Assembly: GCA_029554925.1 (NCBI GenBank)
Contig: JAKPUV010001112.1
Location: 1 to 5,093, forward strand
Origin: Candidatus Hydrogenedentota bacterium
GTDB lineage: Bacteria; Hydrogenedentota; Hydrogenedentia; Hydrogenedentales; CAITNO01
Direction of reading: 5' to 3'
DNA: 5,093 bases
Position 1 is the first letter of the stretch, and each line of letters opens with the position of its first letter. The notes beneath the pieces were generated by a model. It had not been told where the DNA came from, made no database searches, and saw nothing but the letters and a program-made list of their open reading frames with translations. The translations under genes and the position numbers were made by a program. Below are positions 1-4,132 of the stretch, piece by piece.

Positions 1-520
1 CACGACCCTGGCCGCGGCCCTGCGGGCAGTTCGCGGGGGCGCTGTCGCACACCCCGTCGCCGTCCGCATCCACAAAGTTGTCACACTTCCCGTCCTGGTC
101 CGCGTCCGCGAAGTTCGGGCACACGCCCCGGCCCTGGCCCCGGCCACCGGTCATCCCGCAGCCACGACCCTGGCCGCGGCCCTGCGGGCAGTTCGCGGGG
201 GCGCTGTCGCACACCCCGTCCCCGTCCGCGTCCACAAAGTTGTCGCACTTCCCGTCGTTGTCGGCGTCCGCGAAGTTCGGGCACGCGCCCCGGCCCTGGC
301 CACGCCCACCGGCCATGCACCGGCCCCGACCCTGAGGGCACGCCGCGGGCGCGCTGTCGCACACCCCGTCCCCGTCCGCATCCACAAAATTGTCGCACTT
401 CCCATCGTTGTCGGCGTCCGCGAAGTCCGCGCACACGCCCCGGCCCTGGCCCCGGCCGCCGGCCATCGCGCAGCCGCGCGGGCAGTTCGCCGGCGCGTTG
501 TCGCACACCCCGTCGCCGTC
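1..520 (-). repeat. Tandem in-frame coding repeats, about 144-162 bp each
   Basis: The same block recurs at in-phase spacings. The segment reading GCTGTCGCACACC on the plus strand starts at 41, 203 and 353, with a variant (GTTGTCGC) at 497, giving periods of 162, 150 and 144 bp, all multiples of three. The first 60 bases of the window and positions 163-222 differ at only one base, so the C-terminal copies are very recent duplicates, while the N-terminal copy is more diverged. Length differences fall in the Gly/Arg linker; the acidic loops are conserved. This is a coding repeat, not a CRISPR array. Confidence 0.85.
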
Positions 521-637
521 CGCGTCGGTGAACGCGGGCCGCGCGGGGGTGGCGGCGGTGTTCGGCGCCTGCGCAACAGCCGTCGCGCCCAACACGAGCG
601 CCGCCAGCATCATCAGCATCGTTCGGTTCGTCTTCAT
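1..637 (-). CDS. Secreted Cys-rich protein with TSP3/EF-hand-like DxDxDGxxD repeats (3' end outside window)
   Basis: The protein starts at ATG 637-635 and its first 212 codons are visible with no stop, so the C-terminus lies beyond the left edge. An AGGGAG Shine-Dalgarno sequence sits 9 nt before the ATG. Residues 1-22 form a signal peptide: Lys/Arg near the start, a Met/Leu/Ala core and a likely Ala-Val-Ala cleavage site, so the product is exported. The mature part has seven acidic loops of the form DADGDGVCD or DADNDGKCD (residues 38-46, 74-82, 86-94, 124-132, 136-144, 178-186, 190-198). They alternate with NCP motifs and Gly/Arg/Gln linkers such as GGRGQGRG. The DxDxDGxxD pattern followed by NCP is that of thrombospondin type 3 calcium-binding repeats. 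Nearly every loop carries a Cys, so disulfides or metal ligation are likely; there is no CxxCH heme motif. Repeat units are 48, 50 and 54 residues from N- to C-terminus. Calcium binding and a surface or matrix role are inferred; the precise function is unknown. Confidence 0.8.
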   Translation of the reverse strand, partial: MKTNRTMLMMLAALVLGATAVAQAPNTAATPARPAFTDADGDGVCDNAPANCPRGCAMAGGRGQGRGVCADFADADNDGKCDNFVDADGDGVCDSAPAACPQGRGRCMAGGRGQGRGACPNFADADNDGKCDNFVDADGDGVCDSAPANCPQGRGQGRGCGMTGGRGQGRGVCPNFADADQDGKCDNFVDADGDGVCDSAPANCPQGRGQGR

Positions 638-646
638 GGCTTCGGT

Positions 647-652
647 CTCCCT
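647..652 (-). promoter_or_regulatory. Ribosome binding site of the TSP3-repeat gene
   Basis: On the minus strand AGGGAG lies 9 nt ahead of the ATG at 637-635. It supports this start over the in-frame ATGs at codons 7, 9 and 10, which would remove the basic start of the signal peptide. Confidence 0.6.
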
Positions 653-697
653 GCGGCCTTCGCCGCGGTTGTTCTTTCAGGTTCCACCAGGGAGAGG

Positions 698-713
698 AAC
701 AAGAACCGTGCCA
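698..713 (-). promoter_or_regulatory. Candidate sigma-54 (-24/-12) promoter
   Basis: The minus strand reads TGGCACG, four bases, then TTGTT. The sigma-54 consensus is TGGCACG-N4-TTGCW. The -24 block matches fully and the spacing is exact; the -12 block has GT where GC is usual, which weakens it. It would give a leader of roughly 50 nt before the TSP3-repeat gene. If real, the gene needs an enhancer-binding activator, for which the palindromes at 741-788 are possible sites. This is a pattern match only. Confidence 0.4.
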
Positions 714-773
714 GTCATTTCCCTTGTTTTGCCGGGGGCCGCCCCTGCAATTTGGGGCATTTCCCGCAAAATC

Positions 774-788
774 CTGCAAAAAATGCAG
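774..788. promoter_or_regulatory. Perfect palindrome CTGCA-N5-TGCAG, possible operator or activator site
   Basis: Two 5-base arms (774-778 and 784-788) flank AAAAA, about 60 bases upstream of the sigma-54-like -24 element. An A-tract between symmetric arms is common in protein-binding sites. A second short palindrome, GCCCC-N8-GGGGC, lies at 741-758. The binding protein is unknown, and short palindromes arise by chance in GC-rich DNA. Confidence 0.25.
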
Positions 789-827
789 TGCAACCCGGAA
801 CGCCGCCCCGGGAGCGCCGCTTAACCC

Positions 828-916
828 GTCATGGCGAGCGAAGCGAAGCCATCCCGTTTCCGCCGCGGCGGTGCCTGCACGCGATTGCTTCAGGCGCTCC
901 GCGCCTTCGCAATGAC
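828..916. repeat. Inverted pair of GTCATTGCGA-type dispersed repeats (arms pointing outward)
   Basis: The left arm starts GTCATGGCGAGCGAAGCGAA (828 to about 856). The right arm (881-916), read on the minus strand, starts GTCATTGCGAAGGCGCGGAG and runs on to GAAGCAATCGC. The arms are diverged inverted copies of one unit, ending GTCAT...ATGAC. The unit resembles the non-coding GTCATTGCGAGCGAAGCGAAGC repeats seen in many bacterial genomes. A second pair, arranged the other way round, lies at 3710-3805. Confidence 0.7.
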
Positions 917-941
917 GGGCGGACATCCGGACTGTCTGCCC
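917..941 (-). terminator. Hairpin abutting the WYL stop codon, weak terminator candidate
   Basis: Arms 917-925 (GGGCGGACA) and 933-941 (TGTCTGCCC) pair over nine positions with one mismatch around a 7-base loop. The hairpin begins two bases after the regulator's TGA (945-943) on the minus strand. No T-run follows, so it may act only as an RNA 3'-end stabiliser or a weak terminator. Confidence 0.35.
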
Positions 942-942
942 T

Positions 943-1944
943 TCAACTGTTCCGGCGGCCGTTGCCGTAGAGCGCCAGGGTCTCCGCGAGCATCTCGGCC
1001 ACCTCGCGCCGCAGCGCTTTCGGCTCCAGCAGCTCCGCCTCGCTGCCAAACCCCAGCACCCACGACTTCACCTCCGGCCGGCTCGACGCCGTGAAGGTCA
1101 GCACGAGAGACCCGTCGCGGCGGCGGCGGAAGTGCTGGTCGGCGCTCCAGCGCCGCTCGGAGACATAGGTGGCCACGGCGGCGGAGAAGGCCACCCGCAC
1201 GCGGAACGGCGGGTCGAAGTCGAAACCGAAGAGCCCCTTGCGGCTCGTGTCCTTTCCGGGGGAGAAGGGGGTGTCGGTCAGCGCGGCGCGGACAATGCGG
1301 TGCACGGCCAGCGTGATCGGCTTCTTGTCGCCCAGCGGGGTGCCGTCGGGCGCGAAGCGCCGCCCGCGCACATAAAAGGCCTCGCGGAACGCGACCAGTT
1401 TGAGCGGGCCAATGAGGTGCTCCCGCACCTCGCCGCCCAGCTTGTTGCGGTACACCACGCGGCACAGGCGGCGGGCGATCATCCCCTCCTGCAGCGTCTC
1501 CAGATGGCTGTGGAAGGGCGTGTAGTCGATCATGCCCTTACCCCGGCTCTCCGCCAGGGCCGGCGGCATGTCCGCGCCGTCCGTCGTCAGGAAAGCCGCC
1601 GCGCCGATGGTCCGGTTGATCTCCTCCTTCACCTTCGCGGGCAGCAGGTGCTGCACGATGTCCTTGCACAGGCACAGGTAGCGCAGGGCGTGGGCGTCCA
1701 CTGCCACCCCGGCGGGCATCGTCTTCGGCGTGACGCGGAAGTACCGGTTGTTCCCCTCCATCCAGCTCTCCACCGTGATCCCCGGCACCCGTTCCAGGCT
1801 CTCCAGCATCCGCAGCACCGTCTGCCGCGAGCAGCGGAAAATCCCGGCCAGACGGGTCAGCGAATACTGCCGCCCGTTCGACCCCAGCAGCAGGAGAAGC
1901 TGCACCAGCCGCAGCCCCGGCGAACCGAACGTGTCCCGAGCCAC
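943..1944 (-). CDS. HTH-WYL domain transcriptional regulator (WYL + WCX)
   Basis: This is a 333-residue cytoplasmic DNA-binding regulator. Residues 11-60 form a winged helix-turn-helix: a Leu-rich first helix (LRLVQLLLLLGSNGRQYS), then LTRLAGIFRCSRQTVLRMLE. Residues about 153-222 form the WYL ligand-sensing domain. Its signature is degenerate: the Trp-Tyr-Leu position reads Phe190-Tyr191-Val192 in LVAFREAFYVRG. Residues about 247-326 form the WCX domain (FRVRVAFSAAVATYV, then RPEVKSWVLGFGSEAELLEP). I chose GTG 1944-1942 because GGAGGG lies 7 nt upstream and the protein then begins just before the first HTH helix. ATG 2004-2002 (353 residues) is possible but has only a G-run touching the ATG, and it would lie upstream of the promoter proposed at 1993-2021. 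WYL proteins bind nucleic-acid or other small ligands and act as activators or repressors; the ligand here is unknown. It is divergent from the BNR gene, which is its most likely target. Confidence 0.85.
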   Translation of the reverse strand: MARDTFGSPGLRLVQLLLLLGSNGRQYSLTRLAGIFRCSRQTVLRMLESLERVPGITVESWMEGNNRYFRVTPKTMPAGVAVDAHALRYLCLCKDIVQHLLPAKVKEEINRTIGAAAFLTTDGADMPPALAESRGKGMIDYTPFHSHLETLQEGMIARRLCRVVYRNKLGGEVREHLIGPLKLVAFREAFYVRGRRFAPDGTPLGDKKPITLAVHRIVRAALTDTPFSPGKDTSRKGLFGFDFDPPFRVRVAFSAAVATYVSERRWSADQHFRRRRDGSLVLTFTASSRPEVKSWVLGFGSEAELLEPKALRREVAEMLAETLALYGNGRRNS

Positions 1945-1951
1945 TCGCAAA

Positions 1952-1957
1952 CCCTCC
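1952..1957 (-). promoter_or_regulatory. Ribosome binding site that decides the WYL start
   Basis: GGAGGG on the minus strand is followed by 7 nt and then GTG. This spacing is near ideal and favours the GTG start over the ATG 60 bases upstream. Confidence 0.55.
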
Positions 1958-1992
1958 GGATGACGGCCTCCGCAAAACAGACACCGGATGCC

Positions 1993-2021
1993 ATGATGCA
2001 CCATTCCCCCCGGCGATGCAA
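1993..2021 (-). promoter_or_regulatory. Candidate sigma-70-type promoter of the WYL gene
   Basis: On the minus strand TTGCAT (2021-2016) and CATCAT (1998-1993) are 17 bases apart, each matching the -35 or -10 consensus at about four of six positions. Transcription would start near 1986, which fits the GTG 1944 start. Weak boxes, so low confidence. Confidence 0.25.
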
Positions 2022-2042
2022 CCCCCCGCGCGCGCGGGTTGC
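2018..2042. promoter_or_regulatory. Inverted repeat in the divergent WYL/BNR promoter region, candidate operator
   Basis: GCAACCC at 2018-2024 is repeated inverted as GGGTTGC at 2036-2042, around an 11-base G/C-only centre. It overlaps the proposed -35 boxes on both strands, where a regulator could control both genes. Binding by the adjacent WYL protein is an inference from position. Confidence 0.4.
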
Positions 2043-2068
2043 CCCCGCGGCGGCCCGGGGGATAGAGT
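2039..2068 (+). promoter_or_regulatory. Candidate sigma-70-type promoter of the BNR gene
   Basis: TTGCCC (2039-2044) and TAGAGT (2063-2068) are separated by 18 bases, each about four of six to consensus. The resulting leader would be about 25 nt and contain the AAAGGAGG ribosome binding site at 2088-2095. Weak boxes, so low confidence. Confidence 0.3.
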
Positions 2069-2087
2069 GGAGCCGCACCCCAACGGG

Positions 2088-2095
2088 AAAGGAGG
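2088..2095 (+). promoter_or_regulatory. Ribosome binding site of the BNR gene
   Basis: AAAGGAGG lies 5 nt ahead of ATG 2101. This strong site fixes the start and shows that the frame open upstream of 2101 (back to 1132, antisense to the WYL gene) is not part of the protein. Confidence 0.75.
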
Positions 2096-2100
2096 CGGCC

Positions 2101-3477
2101 ATGCGTCCCATCATCCGCGCGGCCCTGGTCCTGGCGGCGCTTGCGGCGGCGGCGGGCGCGGAGGAAATGCCCCGCGCCGACGGCTACCGCGGCATCTGGT
2201 ACATGAACCAGCCCACGAAGGATGAGTACGTCTACAAGTACAGCGGCGGGCTGGGCACCTACTGCATGAAGCACATCCCGATGGCGGTGCACGCGCCGGC
2301 GGTGAACAAGACCTTCTTCGTCTACGGCGGCGTCGCGCCGGGGGAGAACTCCCTGCTGGAGATGGTCTCGTACTACGACCACGCCACGGGCACCGTGCCG
2401 CGCCCGGTCATCCTCATGGACAAGAAAACCGACGACGCCCACGACAACCCGGTCATCTCCCTCGACGGAGAGGGGCACATCTGGGTCTTCGCCAGCTCCC
2501 ATGGCACCTCCCGCCCATCCTATATCTTCCGCAGCGAGAAGCCCTACGACATCGGCGCGTTCGAGCGCGTGCTGGAGACGAACTTCTCGTATCCCCAGCC
2601 GTGGCACCTCGCCGGGGAGGGATTCCTGTTCCTCCACACCCGCTACGCGCAGGGCCGCGGCCTCTTCTGCGCCGCCAGCCCCGACGGCCGGACCTGGTCC
2701 GAGCCGCAATCCATCGCCCACATCGCCGAGGGGCACTACCAGGTGAGCTGGCCCTGCGGGAAACGCGTCGGCACGGCCTTCGACTATCACCCGCCCAAGA
2801 AGGGCCTCAACTTCCGCACCAACCTCTATTACATGGAGACGGGGGACTTGGGGCGCACCTGGCGCACCGTCTCCGGCGAGCCCCTCGCCGTGCCCCTCAC
2901 AGAAGCGAAGAACCCCGCTCTCGTCCATGACTTCGAGGCCGACGGCCTCCTCGTCTACGTCAAAGACCTCAACTACGACGCCGAAGGGCGGCCCGCCATC
3001 CTCATCGTCACCAGCCGCGGCTGGCAGCCCGGCCCGCAGAACAGCCCCCACACCTGGCGCGTCGTCCGGTGGACCGGCGGGGCGTGGAAAATTTCCGACA
3101 TCGCCGTGTCAAACAACAACTACGACTCCGGCAGCCTCTACACCGGCCCCGGCGGCGTCTGGCGCATCGTCGGCCCCACCGAGCCCGGTCCCCAGGCCTA
3201 CAACCCCGGCGGCGAGATCGCCCTCTGGTCCAGCCGCGACAGCGGCGACACCTGGACCCGCGACCGCGTCCTCACGGCGAACAGCGAATACAACCACGGC
3301 CACGCCCGCCGCCCCCTCAACGCCCATCCCGGATTCTTCTCCTTCTGGGCCGACGGCCACGGCCGCCAGCCCTCCGACTCCCGCCTCTACTTCTGCGACA
3401 TCACCGGGGAAAACGTCTACCGCCTCCCCGTCACCATGACCGAAGACTTCCAGACCCCCGAGCGCGTCGGCCCGTAG
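2101..3477 (+). CDS. Secreted BNR-4-type beta-propeller protein (possible polysaccharide lyase or glycosidase)
   Basis: The product has 458 residues. Residues 1-20 are a signal peptide (Arg2 and Arg6, an Ala/Leu core, cleavage after Ala-Gly-Ala), so it is exported. The mature protein opens with GYRGIWYMNQPTKDEYVYKY, typical of the BNR repeat (BNR_4) family. Asp-box turns, SxDxGxTW-like, are visible at 193-199 (SPDGRTW), 247-254 (TGDLGRTW) and 377-385 (SSRDSGDTW), consistent with a multi-bladed propeller. The segment 110-145 (TDDAHDNPVI, then IWVFASSHG) and the HTRY (179-182) and EGHYQVSW (210-217) motifs are the conserved His/Tyr/Arg-rich regions of this family. Related propellers include ulvan lyases of families PL24 and PL25, which use His and Tyr in catalysis, but equivalence of His134 or the other residues is not verified. 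A non-enzymatic glycan-binding role is also possible. Length and both ends look complete. It is divergent from the WYL regulator and convergent with the hydrolase gene. Confidence 0.85.
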   Translation: MRPIIRAALVLAALAAAAGAEEMPRADGYRGIWYMNQPTKDEYVYKYSGGLGTYCMKHIPMAVHAPAVNKTFFVYGGVAPGENSLLEMVSYYDHATGTVPRPVILMDKKTDDAHDNPVISLDGEGHIWVFASSHGTSRPSYIFRSEKPYDIGAFERVLETNFSYPQPWHLAGEGFLFLHTRYAQGRGLFCAASPDGRTWSEPQSIAHIAEGHYQVSWPCGKRVGTAFDYHPPKKGLNFRTNLYYMETGDLGRTWRTVSGEPLAVPLTEAKNPALVHDFEADGLLVYVKDLNYDAEGRPAILIVTSRGWQPGPQNSPHTWRVVRWTGGAWKISDIAVSNNNYDSGSLYTGPGGVWRIVGPTEPGPQAYNPGGEIALWSSRDSGDTWTRDRVLTANSEYNHGHARRPLNAHPGFFSFWADGHGRQPSDSRLYFCDITGENVYRLPVTMTEDFQTPERVGP

Positions 3478-3519
3478 GGAAGTCGAAGTGGATAAACCGG
3501 CGGGGAGCGGTTCCGTAGC

Positions 3520-3536
3520 GCCGGCGTCCCGCCGGC
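3520..3536. repeat. Short GC hairpin GCCGGCG-TCC-CGCCGGC
   Basis: A perfect 7-bp stem with a 3-base TCC loop lies 43 bases after the BNR stop, preceded by GTAGC. It has the same stem-TCC-stem design as the arms of the repeat at 3588-3654, suggesting one repeat class. A second small stem, CTTTGG/CCAAAG, follows at 3542-3561. Confidence 0.55.
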
Positions 3537-3587
3537 CCTGTCTTTGGGCGCGCGGCCAAAGCGGCGCTTGGGAACAAGGCGAACGTG

Positions 3588-3654
3588 GACGCGGCATCCT
3601 GCCGCGTTCTTAGGGTCACCGGCACGCCATAGGAACGCGGCAGGATGCCGCGTC
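3588..3654. repeat. Perfect 22-nt inverted repeat, each arm itself a hairpin
   Basis: Positions 3588-3609 and 3633-3654 are exact reverse complements separated by 23 bases. Each arm contains GCGGCATCCTGCCGC or its complement, which folds alone with a 6-bp stem and a 3-base loop. Pairing continues imperfectly outward and inward. The element looks like two inverted copies of a short palindromic dispersed repeat. Confidence 0.8.
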
Positions 3655-3661
3655 TACTTTT
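3633..3661 (+). terminator. Possible rho-independent terminator after the BNR gene
   Basis: The right arm of the inverted repeat can fold alone, or pair with the left arm, and is followed on the plus strand by TCTACTTTT (T-run 3658-3661). This hairpin plus short T-run could end the BNR transcript about 180 nt after its stop. The T-run is short, so confidence is modest. Confidence 0.35.
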
Positions 3662-3709
3662 CCCTCGCTCCCGAGTTTTGCTTGCAAACGAGGTTTAGCC
3701 CGGGGCGTT

Positions 3710-3805
3710 GGCGGGAACGAGATTGCCGCGCTTCGCTCGCAATGACTGTGAAAAAGCGCGTCATCGCGAAGGAGCGCAGCGCAGGGCGGCGATCTCGTGC
3801 CCGCC
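3710..3805. repeat. Inverted pair of GTCATTGCGA-type dispersed repeats (arms meeting at GTCAT)
   Basis: The left arm (3710-3746) reads GGCGGGAACGAGATTGCC and ends GCAATGAC. The right arm (3760-3805) starts GTCATCGCGAAGG and ends GGCGATCTCGTGCCCGCC, the near reverse complement of the left. A 13-base centre separates them. The unit is shared with the pair at 828-916, but here the GTCAT ends face inward, so the units are arranged in the opposite sense. Confidence 0.7.
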
Positions 3806-3881
3806 TCGGCTTCGGTTCCCACGACACCTTCCCCTCATTGGGCATCCCCGGCATCACGGCCAAGAGGGGCTTAAAGGGAGT

Positions 3882-3915
3882 GGGGCTGCCGCGAACCCCC
3901 ATTCGCGACAGCCCC
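3882..3915. terminator. Strong 14-bp hairpin, possible two-way terminator or structured RNA element
   Basis: GGGGCTG-C-CGCGAA (3882-3895) pairs with TTCGCG-A-CAGCCCC (3902-3915), with one C/A mismatch and a 6-base loop. It is the most stable simple stem in the window. It lies about 220 nt beyond the hydrolase stop and about 400 nt beyond the BNR stop. No T-run follows on either strand, so it may instead be a dispersed repeat. A further 6-bp stem (GGGCGG/CCGCCC, 3919-3939) follows it, then seven A residues. Confidence 0.4.
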
Positions 3916-4047
3916 GGAGGGCGGGGATACCAGCCGCCCAAAAAAACGGCCTCTGTGACCAGCCGTCTCTCACCGGAGAAAGCCCGGACGGCGGGGCGCC
4001 TAGTCCCGGGCGCGATCCCCTGACAGGGCATAGTGTAGCGGGGGAAC

Positions 4048-4064
4048 TTTCCGAAAAACGGAAA
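4048..4064. repeat. Small perfect palindrome TTTCCG-AAAAA-CGGAAA
   Basis: A 6-bp stem with a 5-base loop lies about 70 nt past the hydrolase stop on the minus strand. It is the nearest hairpin to that stop apart from a 5-bp stem at 4072-4085, and it could mark the RNA 3' end. It has no T-run, so it is not called a terminator. Confidence 0.3.
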
Positions 4065-4132
4065 CTGTGGCGCCTTTTTCAAGGCAGGTGGCGGGGGAGA
4101 CAAGCAGGAGGCATTCCGAATAGGGGCGGGGG

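Larger units (their letters stand above)
638..942. other. Intergenic region between the WYL gene and the TSP3-repeat gene
   Basis: These 305 bases hold the leader and probable promoter of the TSP3-repeat gene (638-790), a dispersed GTCAT-type repeat pair (828-916) and a hairpin abutting the WYL stop codon (917-941). Short open frames here are made of repeat sequence and have no ribosome binding site or recognisable protein. I see no RNA gene. Confidence 0.6.
3478..4132. other. Convergent intergenic region rich in palindromes, no credible gene
   Basis: About 655 bases separate the stops of the BNR gene and the hydrolase gene. Open frames here read through repeats, lack ribosome binding sites and resemble no protein. 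The region holds hairpins at 3520-3536, 3542-3561, 3588-3654, 3882-3915, 3919-3939 and 4048-4064 plus the inverted repeat pair at 3710-3805. It probably combines two-way transcription termination with accumulated dispersed repeats. Confidence 0.65.

Noticed and set aside
1..520. CRISPR-like array
   Set aside because: The repeats are 144-162 bp, coding, in frame and without unique spacers.
81..1049. A 322-residue minus-strand frame and other Arg/Gly-rich frames over the repeat region
   Set aside because: These are shadow frames of the repeat gene and of the intergenic repeats. The frame starting at 637 has a signal peptide, ribosome binding site and regular acidic motifs.
1945..2004. A zinc-knuckle-like N-terminus (RCLFCGGRH) on the WYL protein if ATG 2004 is used
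   Set aside because: The only support is an open frame; the G-run touches the ATG, and the GTG at 1944 has a better ribosome binding site. A single CxxC does not make a zinc site.
1132..2100. Plus-strand extension of the BNR frame upstream of 2101
   Set aside because: It is antisense to the WYL coding region, shows no family features, and the signal peptide with AAAGGAGG fixes the start at 2101.
943..3051. A 702-residue minus-strand open frame that would extend the WYL protein by about 370 residues
   Set aside because: The extra N-terminal part is antisense to the well-supported BNR gene and has low-complexity shadow composition. A good ribosome binding site and the HTH start point to 1944.
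3750..3768. Minus-strand terminator formed by CGCG-ATGA-CGCG followed by CTTTTT
   Set aside because: The stem is only 4 bp, sits inside a dispersed repeat and lies more than 360 bases beyond the hydrolase stop.
3544..4023. Small protein genes in the convergent intergenic region (both strands)
   Set aside because: The frames run through palindromic repeats, have no ribosome binding sites and resemble no protein family.
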